Below, in pieces: positions 21,441 through 33,239 of a DNA stretch of 64,000 nucleotides. The number at the start of each line of letters is the position of its first letter. Position 1 is the stretch's first letter. This stretch comes from Ryuthela nishihirai (Eukaryota > Arthropoda > Arachnida > Araneae > Heptathelidae): positions 26,264,707-26,328,706 of the forward strand of contig JAWZYU010000025.1 in assembly GCA_038380435.1 (NCBI GenBank), in the 5' to 3' direction. Below the pieces are notes generated by a model. It did no database searches, was not told where the DNA came from, and saw nothing but the letters and a program-made list of their open reading frames with translations. Both the position numbers and the translations under genes were made by a program.

Positions 21441-21976
21441 ATACGGGAAATATTATTTAATTTCCATGAAGATAGAAAAAGCTTAGAAAAATAATACTTT
21501 GCTCAAAAAGCTCAAAAACCCATCCCGAAAAGTTTGAGAACTACTGCTTCAAAGGGATTATGGGAAACGATCTATACAAGAATTTGAAATTTTGTTGGAG
21601 GAGTGTAAGGGTGAAGAGGTTGGCACTGACAGCAACGACGTAACTTTTTTGCTTTGAGAGATAAAATCAAAAATCTCTTGGTATTTTAGCAGGTGTTAGT
21701 AAAATAATGCTATTTGTATTTTTCCAATCACCCATAGTTGAATTTCCACCGTTACAGGTAGTCCCGGAAGCAACGGAGATTACCGAAAATGGTGAAGGGG
21801 GGGGGGGGGGTGAGAGTTTGGATTTCGATTGCAGAGTAACATTTTTCCCTTCGGTTTCGACATTAAAAAAAAAATCACAAAAAAGTGCATCAAAACACGA
21901 ACTATTTTAGTAGTTTTTGCCTCCGCTACCCTTACTAGCAATTTCAAAATGACCGTTTCCCTCCCACCTTGAGATT
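21441..21976. other. Unassigned sequence
   Basis: AT-rich with a G-run near 21797-21809. No supported gene. Confidence 0.4.
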
Positions 21977-22360
21977 AGAGGCGGGGGTGACTCAGTTGGT
22001 AGCGCGCCAGGCTCCTAATCTGCATTGCCAGGTTCGAGTCCCAGCTGAGTCAGCGTTGAGATTTATCTCCGCAAAACTCTCCGCCCTGCCCACGGTCAGT
22101 AAGGGACACCGATGGGCTTGGAAATGCCGCCGTCCGTCGGATGGGACGTTATAAGCCGTGGCCCCATGTGAGGGAGAGCCATACCCTGTGCACGTTAAAG
22201 AACACGCTGGATGGCCTTGAAGGGAGGCTACCATCTGTCTCCCAAAAGATGTTCCACTGGGTCCCTGCCCCAACCTTCTCTGAGCCTTCGGGGTCCTTGT
22301 GATCTGGCCATTTAGCCCACGGTGTGCAAAAAAGTGACGCTCAGAGGTAAAACAACCCAA
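21977..22360 (+). repeat. SINE-A copy
   Basis: Full length, with the anticodon loop changed from CGT to CCT and a short deletion in the T arm. TSD unclear. Confidence 0.88.
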
Positions 22361-22374
22361 TCCCCCCCTCCCTT

Positions 22375-22665
22375 GAGGAAAGTGTTTCCACTGGACCTGC
22401 TAAGAAACAGATAGATGTCTCTTTCAAGGTCATCCGGCATTTTTTTTACATGCACAGAGGTCTCTCCACACTGATTGTCAGTTTAGCCTCCCATCTGACG
22501 GACAATGACCTTTCCAAGCCCATCGATGTCCCCTTTCTCCCCAAATCAGGGGAAGGGGGAGGAGTCAGCGGAGATAAATCTCAACGCTTGCACAGTTGGG
22601 ACTCAAACCTGGGAACTACAGATTACTAGCGTTGCACCTTACCTATTGGTCCAACCCCGTCCCAT
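22375..22665 (-). repeat. SINE-A, strongly diverged copy
   Basis: Recognisable from ACTGGACCTGCTAAGAAACAG to CTACAGATTACTAGC, with many substitutions and small deletions. One of the oldest copies in the window. Confidence 0.75.
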
Positions 22666-23046
22666 TTGCGGTTGTAACTCTGTGAATATGATCAAGCTCT
22701 ATACCTCTATTCTTCTCCCAAAAATCGAATATGGCCACCAACACTTCTATCAACAACAGTAAAATCCCCGAGGCAAAGAAAAACAACATATTAAGACATT
22801 GGACAGGTCAACTGAATATCTGCCCTATAATTTCAGTATAGGCAGAAACAGGTCCCCCCCTAACCCCCCCCCCTTCATAAAAGAAATTAGAGTAGCTTCT
22901 TTTCATGCTTAGTACCTAAAATCAAAACATCGGCTGATTAAGAAACTCAACAGTAAAAAACGTATCTCAGATTTAATATCAAAACTAAAGAATCCTTTAC
23001 TGTACAATAAATTTAAGACATCAGTTGTATCTATTTCTCTCCTAAC

Positions 23047-23107
23047 AACTGCCTAGTGGTATCGCATTAGCTCGCCTTTCTTCCAGGTCCGGAATTCGAG
23101 TCCCGGG
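23047..23107 (+). other. tRNA-like unit, interrupted by SINE-A
   Basis: TGCCTAGTGGTATCGC resembles an A box and TTCGAGTCCCGG a B box. It continues after the SINE-A insertion with GAGTTCCGGGGCTGCATGG. Probably the head of another SINE family. Confidence 0.45.
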
Positions 23108-23385
23108 TTGGGTTGAGATGTTTTACCTCTGAGCAGCACTTTTTTGCACACTATGGGCTAAATGGCCAGGTCACATGGACCCCAAAGGCTCAGAGAAGGT
23201 TGGAGGAGGGGAACCACTGGAATAGGTGTTGGGAGACAGATGGTAGCCTCCTGTCAAGGCCATCCAGCGTGTTATTTAACGTGCACAGGATATGGCTCTC
23301 CCGCACACGGGGCCACGGCTTTAACGTCCCATCTGACGGACGGCGGTCTTTCCAAGCCCATCGGTGTCCCCTACTGACCGTGTCG
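23108..23385 (-). repeat. SINE-A, 5'-truncated
   Basis: Stops at ACTGACCGTG. A probable TSD is GAGTCCCGGG on the left and GAGTTCCGGG on the right. Confidence 0.85.
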
Positions 23386-23504
23386 AGTTCCGGGGCTGCA
23401 TGGTTGTGTATTCGTGACTCGTGTATGTGTTTGTATGTCGTGTGAGACATCAGGACAAACACTATTAGTGCTTTTAGGTTATCTCCTCCTTTGTGTTAAA
23501 AAAA

Positions 23505-23600
23505 AATTCTCTGAGCCTTTAAGGTCCTTCTTCATTGGCCATTTAGTCCGCTATGTACATAAAAGTGCCGCTCAGAGGGAAAAACAATCCAATCTAAATA
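23505..23600 (+). repeat. SINE-A 3' fragment
   Basis: Covers only TTCTCTGAGCCTTTAAGGTCC-like sequence to the AAAACAATCC-type tail. Confidence 0.7.
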
Positions 23601-24107
23601 AAAGGAAAGAGTGATAGGAATAACGAAGGTAGCAGAATTGCTTTTCCTATAAATAAAATCTTATTACCGATTAAGAATCTGCTTTGCATTGATTCCGATT
23701 ATTGACGAAGTTCACGTGAATCACGTCGTTTTGAGTGGTCTGCAATCTCGTTAATAACCAGAGACACGAGGAGCTTCTGCTAATGGATGGGCTCATTCCG
23801 ATAATGGTGGCGTGCTAGATGAAGTCGAGTGGCACAGGGATTGAATTACGCACACTTACCTTCAAACTACATTAATAGACTCTTAGATGAGGAAGCGCAG
23901 ATGGTTTCAGCCTCATTTCCAAATCACTCGTTAACTAATCTCGATATATAGAAAGAAAAATGTGGGCCAATTCCTATCTGATAACTTCGTCTTTGAGTTT
24001 AATTCATCTTCTTAATTTAATTCATCTTCTTAATTGACGAACCCAGAGAGGAAGCAATTCACTTTAGACCCGAAAATATGAAACGTGTTGAAGGAATAAT
24101 TCCATTG
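23601..24107. other. Unassigned sequence
   Basis: Apparently unique. CTTAATTTAATTCATCTT is tandemly repeated near 24010. No gene. Confidence 0.4.
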
Positions 24108-24215
24108 GGTGCTGAGGTCCTGCCATCCTCTCAGACCCTCTACTATGGCATATAAACTGACAGGCTCCTGTCAGACCTCTGTGGCAAGCAGCTACTTGAG
24201 GGGGTATTCATTTTT
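24108..24215 (+). repeat. SINE-B, 5'-truncated tail copy
   Basis: Starts at TGCTGAGGTCCTGCC, the same point at which the SINE-B pieces in the 36971-38285 array begin, and runs to the ATTT-rich end. Confidence 0.85.
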
Positions 24216-24287
24216 TTTATTTTTAATAAATGGACTTTAAAGCTGAGTTGCGTGCAATTATATTAATGTTTTTTTTATCAGAATCAT

Positions 24288-24672
24288 AGGGGCGGAGGTG
24301 GCTCAGTCGGTAGCGCGCCAGGCTCGTAATCTGTAGTTCCCAGGTTCGAGTCCCAGCTGGATCAGCGTTGAGATTTATCTCCGCAAAATTTCCCCGCCCT
24401 GCCCACGGTCAGTAGGGGACACCGATGGGCTTGGAAAGGTCACCGTCCGTCGGATGGGACGTTAGGCCTTGGCCCCGTGTGCGGGAGAGCCATACCCTGT
24501 GCACGTTAAAGAACACACTGGATGGCCTTGACGGGAGGCTACCATCTGTCTACCAACAGCTGTTCCAGTGGGTCCCCTCCCCTAACCTTCTCTGAGCCTT
24601 CGGGGTCCTTGTGGCCTGGCCATTTAGCCCATGGTGTGCAAAAAAGTGCCGCTCAGAGGTAAAACAATCCAA
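24288..24672 (+). repeat. SINE-A copy with 12-bp TSD
   Basis: Full length, with TSD TATCAGAATCAT at 24276-24287 and 24673-24684. Confidence 0.93.
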
Positions 24673-24789
24673 TATCAGAATCATGATGGCGAACTGTGGT
24701 TTACTGGCTTGACTTGAATGTGATGATCTAATGTTAGTAGGAAGAAAATGGTTGCCTTCATATGAAGATAATGTTTCGTTATTAAAATT

Positions 24790-25450
24790 TTATTTCTTAA
24801 AATAAAATGCGGTCCACAATATAGTAAGGACAGAAAAATGGTGTTTTACCTCTGAGCGGCACTTTTTTTGCACACCATGGGCTAAATGGCCAGGTCACAT
24901 GGACTCCGAAGGCTCAGAGAAGGTTGGGGGAGGGGACCCACTGGAACAGCTGTTGGGAGACAGATGGTAGCCTACCGTCAAGGCCATCCAGCGTGTTCTT
25001 TAACGTGCACAGGGTATGGCTCTCCCGCACACGGGGACACGGCTTAACGTCCCATCCGACGGACTTTCCAAGCCCATCGGTGTCCCCTGCTGACCGTGGG
25101 CAGGGCGGGGAATTTTGCGGAGATAAATCTCAATGCTGACCCAGCTGTGACTCGAACCTAGGAACTACAGATTACGAGCCTGGCGCGCTACCGACTGAGT
25201 CACCCCCGCCTCGCACAGAAAAATGGAAACAGTTCTATGTTATATCAATAGAAGAGAAAACATTCAGAACTCAATAGCTTCTTCAAAATGATTTTTAACG
25301 AAAAATATGTCTAAAGATAAATTAAAGATCTCAATCAAATTTCTCAAAATCTCGATTTTAAATAATATTTATTCCGTATTCAAAGAGTTATGAAAGCTGG
25401 AATATTTAACAGGCTACAAAAACTGACCCTAAAATTTAATGAAAACATTA
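24790..25450 (+). repeat. Unclassified dispersed repeat, copy 1
   Basis: Sequence around the SINE-A at 24842 shares blocks such as AAATCTCGATTTT, CCGTATTCAAAGA and GAAAGCTGGAATATTTAA with 53030-53710 and, inverted, with 55080-55330. No ends or coding region could be defined. Confidence 0.55.
24842..25214 (-). repeat. SINE-A copy with 12-bp TSD
   Basis: Nearly full length, with TSD ACAGAAAAATGG at 24830-24841 and 25215-25226. It sits inside unclassified repeat copy 1. Confidence 0.93.
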
Positions 25451-25664
25451 AAACATATTAAGAGATCAAAGATCCTAGCTGACTCCATTACAGCTTGGTA
25501 TTGATCCCTTAGCAGGTTTTAATTCAATTTTTGCATGAATTTTTTTTTTTTACAAAATTTAATACGTTCAGTATTTACTGCATTTTAAAGTTCACAATAG
25601 TGCGAAGAATTAATAAAAAATGGTTTAGTGACATACATTTATGTATTTTTATATATAGTACATA

Positions 25665-26064
25665 CACAGTCATATCAGAATAATATTGAGACTTATCACC
25701 GCAAAACTCCCCGCCCTGCCCACGGTCAGTAGGGGACACCGATGGGCTTGGAAATGCCGCCGTCTGTCTGATGGGACGTTAAGCCGTGACCCCGTGTGCG
25801 GGAGAGCCATCCCCTGTGCACGTTAAAGAACACGCTGAATGGCCTTGACGGGAGGCTACCATCTGTCTCCCAACAGCAGTTCCAGTGGGTCCCCTTCCCC
25901 AACCTTCTCTGAGCCTTCGGGGTCCTTGTGACCTGGCCATTTAACCCATGGTGTACAAAAAAGTGCCACTCAGAGGTAAAACAACCCAACCCAACTCAGA
26001 ATAATATGACCACCTACTATAGTGTATGTATGGTAGGTGGTCATATTATTCTGATACGATTGTG
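25665..26064. mobile_element. MITE-2 (77-bp palindrome) split by SINE-A
   Basis: With the SINE and one TSD removed, the element is 77-79 bp. It has about 32-bp TIRs (CACAGTCATATCAGAATAAT and CACAATCGTATCAGAATAAT) differing at two positions, around a 15-nt centre. TA flanks it at 25663-25664 and 26065-26066. Mariner/Tc1-like by target site. Confidence 0.85.
25687..25995 (+). repeat. SINE-A, 5'-truncated, inside MITE-2
   Basis: Begins TGAGACTTATCACC. TSD TCAGAATAATAT at 25675-25686 and 25996-26007. Confidence 0.94.
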
Positions 26065-26066
26065 TA

Positions 26067-27230
26067 TCTCTAAGCGGTCTAGGACCCATCTCTATTCCAC
26101 GTAACTGATAAGAAAATGCATATCAGTAGAAAACGTATAACTGCTATTGATTTCTATATATGCATTCATACTCCATTGAGTTAACTAACCCAGGTAAAAA
26201 ATAAACTTCTATTTAAAAGTGTTTTATTTGGTTTAATAATTTAATATAAACGACTTTTTATTCTTAATTTAAAAGCAAGATAAAATGAATGACCCTAATC
26301 AGTATTTTGAGAGTAAGTCTTCAGTAAAATAAACGGGGATATCTTACACGAAAACTAAAATATAATACTAGAAATTCTAACGCAGTAGAAAACATCCCTA
26401 GCTGTAAGGTAGTGGATTAATTTTGGAAGCTGACCAACCATTTGGATTGATAGACCAGTTCTGACGAATTCTGCCTTGGGAAGTTTCCTTCCATGTCGTG
26501 TTATCAGGGAACAGACGATTTATAATATTTTTGGCATTGTTCCCACTCTTCTGCGTACAGATCTGGCAATTCCATTCAATCTGTATAAGCGACGATTCCC
26601 CAACAAAAACCGCTTGCTTCGAAGTCTAGTGTGGCTATTGCCACCTGGTGGGTAGAAAATTTACATGTGCACATGCGCTGTTCGTCCGACCTCTTCCCGT
26701 GGCACGCGAAGTACTGGGTGGGGAAAGTTTTTCCTATTTACTGAAGCGGATTCGATATCCTGTTGCTACCTGGCGTGAATACTAATTCTACTCTTGGAAC
26801 ACTTATTTAGGTTAGAGTTAACGAAATGTAATTCACAATTTCCATCATAAGAAACTAAATATGTCGGAAAAGATGAATGAGACTTGGGAAAGTCACTTCT
26901 AATGTTTTTTATCCATTCGAAAACCGGATTGTATAAAGTTAAATAAATTCGTTGCTATTTTAAGAGTTTGACCAGCAATTCTCGTGGTATTAGGCAAAAT
27001 TAGAAACAGCTCGTAGGTGCTCTTCCAAAATTTAATTTAAAAAAAATACTCCAATTTCCGTGATTAGGGGAAGGCACGGAATAACATCCTCCACTTTGAA
27101 ATCGCTTGGAAGTGTTAATCTGCTTCTAAAAATAACAGTTAATACCAAATCCTCCAGATCTGAAAAAAAAAATGAATGGAACAGCCAAGTAACTGGATTG
27201 CCATTGCAGTATGTTTCCCTAAATTTTTTG
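26067..27230. other. Unassigned intergenic DNA
   Basis: About 1.2 kb of AT-rich sequence with no identified repeat and no convincing exon. Some stretches (26450-26700) have moderate GC, so a non-coding or diverged host feature cannot be excluded. Confidence 0.4.
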
Positions 27231-27231
27231 G

Positions 27232-27614
27232 AAGCGGGGTGTGGCTCAGTCCGCGCCAGCCTCGTAATCTGCAGTTCCCGGGTTCGAGTCCCAGCTGGGT
27301 CAGCGTTGAGATATGTCTCCGCAATATCCCCCGCCCTGCCCACGATCAGAAGGGGACCCCGATGGGCTTTTGGAAGACCACCGTCCGTCGGATGGGACGT
27401 TAAGCCGTGGCACCGTGTGCGGGAGAGCCATACCCTGTGCACGTTAAAGAACACGCTGGATGGCCTTGACGAGAGGCTACCTTCTGTCTTCCAACAGCTG
27501 TTCCAGTGGGTCCCCTCCCCCAACCTTCTCTGAGCCTTCGGGGTCCTTTTGAACTGGCCAATTAGCCCATGGTGTGCAAAAAAGTGCCTCTCAGAGGAAA
27601 AACAACCCAACCCC
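27232..27614 (+). repeat. SINE-A copy
   Basis: Nearly full length, with a short deletion in the head (CTCAGTCCGCGCC). A possible TSD is AAATTTTTG on both sides. Confidence 0.88.
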
Positions 27615-27833
27615 AAATTTTTGAGTTTTTTACAAAAATTTTTAGATAAATTCGCATAATATATATGTATAGTATTTCACCCCAGCTCATTTCGGATAAC
27701 TAGCATTTCTAGGAATCTGTTAACCACGGCCACATAGGGAGGGGGCGCATACACTTGACACCCTCCCCCTATCTGGCCCTGGTTAACAAAGTTCGTACCA
27801 TTTTAATAGGAAAAAGAAGAGATGTGATACCAG

Positions 27834-28215
27834 TTGGGTTGTTTTACCTCTGAGCGGCACTTTTTTGCACACCATTGGCTAAATGGCCAGGTCACATGGA
27901 CCCCGAAGGCTCAGAGAAGGTTGGGGGAGGGGACCCACTGGAACAGCTGTTGGGAGACAGATGGTAGCCTCCCATCAAGGCCATCCAGCGTGTTCTTTAA
28001 CGTGCACAGGGTATGGCTCTCTCACACACGGGGCCACGGCTTAACGTCCCACCCAAAGGACGGCGTCCTTTCCAAGCCCATCGGTGTCCCCTACTGACCG
28101 TGGGCTGGGAATTTTGCGGAGATAAATCTCAACGTTGACCCAGCTGGGACTCGACCAACCTGGGAACTACAGATTACGAGCCTGGCGCGCTACCGACTTG
28201 AGCCACCTCCGCCCC
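27834..28215 (-). repeat. SINE-A copy with 11-bp TSD
   Basis: Full length, with TSD TGTGATACCAG at 27823-27833 and 28216-28226. Confidence 0.93.
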
Positions 28216-28621
28216 TGTGATACCAGTACTCAACAATTCTTTCAATTTTTTCAATGAACAGAAAGAAGTATTAATTAAATAATATGCATATATTTAAATT
28301 AATATTGGTCGTAGAGGAATATAGGCATGTTTTCTTTTATAAGCGCATTAATGGCAGATTCAGCTGTTACTCAGTTGAGGTTAAAATGAACGAAGTGTCA
28401 GTTTTGTTTAGTTGCTAAAATAATACTGGTAGTTACTAAAAATATAAATTAAAAAATACGAAAAATATCTATCTTCCTATACGACGCTAAAAAGTAGAAA
28501 ATAAACCCAAAGCATATCGACATTGGTGATGTCACAAGCTTTAATTTGAGATACGACTCATTAAAGTCGACCCCAGAGAAAATCCTCTCCTCCACATTTC
28601 ATCAGGGTGGAACAGTGGGGA

Positions 28622-28921
28622 TTGGGTTGGGTTCTTTTACCTCTGAGCGGCACTTTTTTGCACACAATGGGCTAAATGGCCAGGTCACAAGGGCCCCGAA
28701 GGCTCAGAGAAGGTTGGGGGAGGGGACCCACTGGAACAGCTGTTGAGAGACAGATTGTAGCCTCCCGTCAAGGCCATCCAGAGTGTTCTTTAACGTGCAC
28801 AGAGCATGGCTCTCCCGCACACGGGGACACGTCTTAACGTCCCATTCGACGGACGGCGACCTTTCCAAGCCCATCGGTGTCCCCTAATGACCGTGGGCAG
28901 GGTAGAGAATTTTGCGGAGAA
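28622..28921 (-). repeat. SINE-A, 5'-truncated
   Basis: Ends at TTTGCGGAGA before the head. A possible imperfect TSD is AACAGTGGGG and AATGGTGGGG. Confidence 0.85.
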
Positions 28922-29220
28922 ATGGTGGGGGCAAAAGTCGAAATAATTTACGACTGTAATTATGCGAGCTTTCATTTGGCACCTAACTCGTAACTTTAGG
29001 CCCTCACGTTCCGATGATATCGTAGAATGACTCTCAGATTTCTCGTTTTGTAGGAGGGAAGAGAGCATGGAGGGGGGGGGGGGCATTTTTTATAGCCTTC
29101 GACACTCTCCGCGTCACAAGCTTTCATTCGAAACATAGCTAGTAACTTAAAAAAGTTGTCAGAATAATACAGCACAGAAAATTCTATTGAAGTAGGCGAG
29201 ATCTAATTAGAAAAAAAGCA
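28922..29220. other. Unassigned sequence
   Basis: Contains a G-run near 29072-29083 and blocks resembling 15060-15250. No gene. Confidence 0.35.
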
Positions 29221-29224
29221 CAAG

Positions 29225-29305
29225 AATTCATGGTTTAATTCGGAATCGAACCTGGATGTTTTTTGTTCAGAGCAGTGTACGCTAACCACTCAGAGTAAAG
29301 GAATT
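29225..29305 (-). other. tRNA-like unit with A and B boxes
   Basis: On the minus strand TGAGTGGTTAGCGTACAC (A box) is followed by GGTTCGATTCCG (B box). The acceptor stem does not pair convincingly, so a SINE head or tRNA pseudogene is more likely than a functional tRNA. Confidence 0.4.
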
Positions 29306-29989
29306 TAAATTTTTATTTTCCTGCCTTCGAAGAACTTTTATCTCTGTTCCTCGTACCACATAAACCAAATTATTCATTTGTAAGCATGAACTATGATGAC
29401 TGAACATTCCAGTTTGTACTGCTTCAATTTTAATCTGACAGACGTTCCTCTCAATGGACTAGAAATTCCCGAGAACTGTGAAGTAGTGAAGATCTAACAA
29501 TGAAATCAATGGACTAGAAATCTTCGAAAACGATGTTGTATTGAAGATCTGGAAATGAATGTCAGATGGAGAAGGGTTCTGGAATAAAAATGATTTCGAT
29601 TGGCCCTAAAATTGATGTTCCTAAATACCTTTCCTGGCCAACACATCTGCCATTCATACCATTTATACTTGTACTAAAACTTTCAGCGAATGATGACGCT
29701 TAATTAACTTCCTTTTTCATAAGGTCTACAAGATCTGGAAGACCTCGGGTTCGAACACTGCAATGCTACTAATGCAGCTTTAGTTGGAACCAGAAAATGG
29801 TGCTAAGGGAATATCAAGGAGACCGTGACCGTTAGCCACCGAACGGGGCAGTTGTGTATTTTGTGCTCTACGATTTTGAAAGATTCGAAATGATTTAAAG
29901 GTAATTAAGGTTATTGATTCATGTTTTCAGGTTTAATGTGTTGATTTAATTGAGTTCCTTAACTTTAAACCATTTTCGCTTAATATTTT
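29306..29989. other. Unassigned sequence upstream of the I-like LINE
   Basis: May include the 5' UTR of the following LINE, whose 5' boundary cannot be set from one copy. Confidence 0.4.
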
Positions 29990-30052
29990 GTGACTTTGAC
30001 ATTCAAAGAATCATTCTATTAGATTGGTGCACGTGCATAAGTAACCGTTAAT

Positions 30053-31336
30053 ATGACAAACGGAAATAAGAAAAAGAAGACTTCTCCTTCTTCGATAAAA
30101 ACCAAAGTTAAAAAATCAAGAGCTTATAACTATTCAAACAGAAATTACAAAGAAGTACACAACAATGAAAACAACAATAAAAGAGACAATAAAAAACGGC
30201 AATAAAAAAGACTTTTAACGGAAGATTTAAAATTATCTTCCGAATCAGAGATGTCGCCGGCAGGGTCTGTTGAAAAACACACTTTTCAAGTTCAAAATAG
30301 CACAGACAAAGAAGAAGAATCTACAGGTACGAAATTAACTCCTAAACAAAATACTTTAGAACTTAGGACAGAAAATATTAACATAATACCAGACATCAAA
30401 ACAAATAACAAAGAAATAACAACACCTATTGAGATAACGAAGAATAAAAAAAAAATGGAGACTTTAACATCAATAACAGGAAAAAATAAAGAAATTAAGA
30501 CACCTAATATATCTGTGACAAATAATAAAGAAATGGAGAATGAAGCATTGGAAACTGGAAAAAATAAAAATACAATGACAACTAATATAATAAAGAGTAA
30601 TAACGAAAAAATGGAGACCGACAAACAATACACAATCATCCCTTCCTTAGACATTGAGAACTTAAAAATTCCTGAAAATTTAACCAAAGATGAAAATTAT
30701 GCATTAGTAATAACAGGAATTAAGGCAGAATTTAGTTCAATAAACATAAAGAAAATAACATCATTCTTCTACAGATTCTTAGGAGAACATGTCAGTGGCA
30801 AATTCATCTCATTTGGACGACTTTTAGTATTTCCTAGAAATTCTCTACAACATGATAAAATATATGATCTTAAAGAAATTCTAAAAACACCTGTAAAAGT
30901 AGACTACCCTAAATTTGTCAAAACAATACTTGGAACAGTTATCGGAGTAACTTCTGATATATGTGATGATGAATTATTAGAACTATTATCAGATCAAAAA
31001 GTACTGAGTCTACGTCGAATGCTACACTTTGATTTAAAAACTGACAAAAAAATGGAGACCCCTTGCTCGCCCACACACAAGGTTGTTCTCGAGTTTGAGG
31101 GTGAGAAGTTGCCGAATTATGTATATATTGGATTTAACAGGTGCTCGGTAAAGAGTTATACCTTGCCTCCAAATTTATGTTACCGGTGTTATAAATTTGG
31201 CCACGGAATTTCGACATGTACTGGCAAACAAGTATGCAAACGTTGTGGCGAAAATCACCACCATCGCCAATGTAATTCAAAAATTCTTCGATGCCCCAAC
31301 TGTGCTGGCCCTCACCCAGCCACATGGGCTGGGTGA
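30053..31336 (+). pseudogene. LINE ORF1: gag-like protein with CCHC zinc knuckles
   Basis: Nucleic-acid-binding ORF1 protein of an I-like LINE, expected to coat the element RNA in a ribonucleoprotein particle. The frame opens at ATG 30053 and has one internal TAA (30203-30205); from ATG 30251 it is open for 361 codons. The N-terminal 130 residues are lysine- and asparagine-rich with repeated NNKEM- and GKNK-type phrases. A folded region follows (about residues 140-290 of the 361-codon frame). CCHC knuckles end the frame: CYRCYKFGHGISTC, then CKRCGENHHHRQC and the start of a third, CPNCAGPHPATW. The frame ends at a TGA inside a perfect 19-bp inverted repeat. The protein presumably once continued into AEAKTYFELNKNN, which is read in another frame after an apparent extra T near 31420. 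Confidence 0.85.
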
Positions 31337-31438
31337 GGGCCAGCAAGAGAAGAATTGCATGTAAAGCTCGTTTTATTCAAAAAAAAAAAAGGAATAAATT
31401 GGCAATAAGCTTTTGCTGAAGCCAAAACGTACTTTGAA

Positions 31439-31732
31439 TTGAATAAAAACAATCCTCCCAACAATAATCGCATATCAAACTTTGAAGATCGAAAAACGGA
31501 AAGCTTAAATGCTTCAAGGATTCAAACACACATTTATGCGGACCAGGGAAAGAGTTCCTTTCCAAAACTTTTATCGAACCTGGAAGATGACTGTCTCGCT
31601 TTATCATCGACATCAACGGATATACCTGTACTTCATTACCAAGACTCGGATCATAATAAAACAATTAATTACGCTGGAATAGTGAAAATAAAAATAAAAC
31701 AGGAGCAAAAAACTCAAACAAGAACTCTTTAG
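31439..31732 (+). pseudogene. LINE ORF1 C-terminal continuation
   Basis: Open frame of about 97 codons starting inside EAKTYFELNKNNPPNNN. It is hydrophilic, with no motif I can name. The AEAKTYF phrase upstream is typical of what follows the zinc knuckles in I/Jockey-type ORF1 proteins. The frame is separated from the knuckles by the hairpin at 31303-31345 and an apparent T insertion near 31420. The first codon of the open stretch is not an ATG, so it is a fragment, not a separate gene. Confidence 0.6.
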
Positions 31733-31767
31733 ATATTAAACACAAACCAGATGAAAATGAATTTAAT

Positions 31768-32622
31768 ATGATGGAAAAAGAAAACAAGTCAACGTTAGGT
31801 GGAAACTCTAAAAGTCATGTAATAAACTTGCTGATAAAATTGTTAGATTGCTTACTACCTAATGGACCGGAACTGACACTTATAAAGGATATTCACTTAT
31901 CTTTTCTATATAACGAGTCATGGGGGAATAGGCCAAGATTAATTCATTGGAACTGCAGAGGTATTATAAATAAATTTCATTTCATTAAACATTTAACAAG
32001 AACAAAAAATATAAAAATATTATGTCTGCAAGAGACTTTAACAGATAAGGTTCTTAGACTGAATAATTATATATCCTATGTGCAAAAAAATAATGAAAAT
32101 TCTAGGGGAGTTGCCATTTTTATTGATAAAAGCATTCCTCAAAGAAGGATTAATATTGATTTAATACATAATAAATTAGAAATTCTAATAGTACAGGTAA
32201 AAATTAATAATATAATTACAAATATTATAAATATATATAATCCTAGAATATATATTAAATATAACGAATATTGAAACATCTTAGAAAATTTAAAAGGAGA
32301 AATATTAATAGTGGGAGACTTTAACACACATAATAAAATGTGGTTTTCGCACAAAAATGAAAATAAAAGTATTCATTTGGTAAAATTAATAGAAAATAAT
32401 AATTCAATCATATTAAATGAAAATGTTTCAACATGTATAAATAGATTCAATACAAAATCGATAATTGATCTGTCAATATGTTCCAATAAATTTTTTAAAG
32501 ACTTAACATGGTCCATATCCTCAGAAAACTATGGGAGCGATCATTATCCCATCTCAATCTATTTTAAAAATCAAAATTTAACCAAACCAAGCTTAAAAAT
32601 TATAAATTGGAAAAAATTTTAA
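31768..32622 (+). pseudogene. LINE ORF2: endonuclease domain
   Basis: AP-type endonuclease that would nick the target for reverse transcription. Visible motifs are IHWNCRGI near residue 60, LCLQETL near residue 90, VGDFNTHNKMW (32310-32344) and the terminal SDHYPISIY (32533-32562). A single in-frame TGA at 32272-32274 divides the domain; both sides are in the same frame. The TGA follows NEY in a position where tryptophan is plausible. After 32622 the frame is lost by stops until the RT region. Confidence 0.85.
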
Positions 32623-33239
32623 AAATGACATCAATAATGAAAATATATCACAAAAACAAATTGATTATATTGAAATTATAGAAATACTGAAAAATAAAAT
32701 AAATGACAACACAGAAACAATTATAAAAAAATACCAAAAAACAATATACAAACCATATTCATAAACAAACTCATAGCAATACGTAGAAAAGATGAGAGAA
32801 ATATGAATAGGAAAAAAACATTCAAAGATGTCCAAAATTTTGAAAGACTTAACAAAGCCATATTTAAAAAATAAAAAATTTACAAAAACTAAATTGGAAG
32901 AAATTTACAGACAAATCTGTGGAAAATATATAAAAAATTATATAATGATATAACACCAAATAATCCAATACATACATATTCCTTAAAAAACAATAAGACA
33001 ATACTAGAAACCACAGAAGACGTAGCTCAACATTTTATACATTTACACTTCAAACCAAATAATAGAACAATTAAAAAATTAAAAAAATTCAAATATATTT
33101 CACAAGCCATGTTATAACAATAAAACAGACTATCTAAATCTCCCTTTTTCTCTTTTGGAACTAAGATCTGCCATCAAAAATTTAAAAAAACAACACTGCT
33201 CCTGGTCCTGACGAAATTACCAATAAATTATTAAAAAAT

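Noticed and set aside
30292..30687. 131-codon hydrophobic frame on the minus strand
   Set aside because: It is the antisense shadow of the lysine- and asparagine-rich LINE ORF1; antisense of such codons gives Phe, Leu, Ile and Val.
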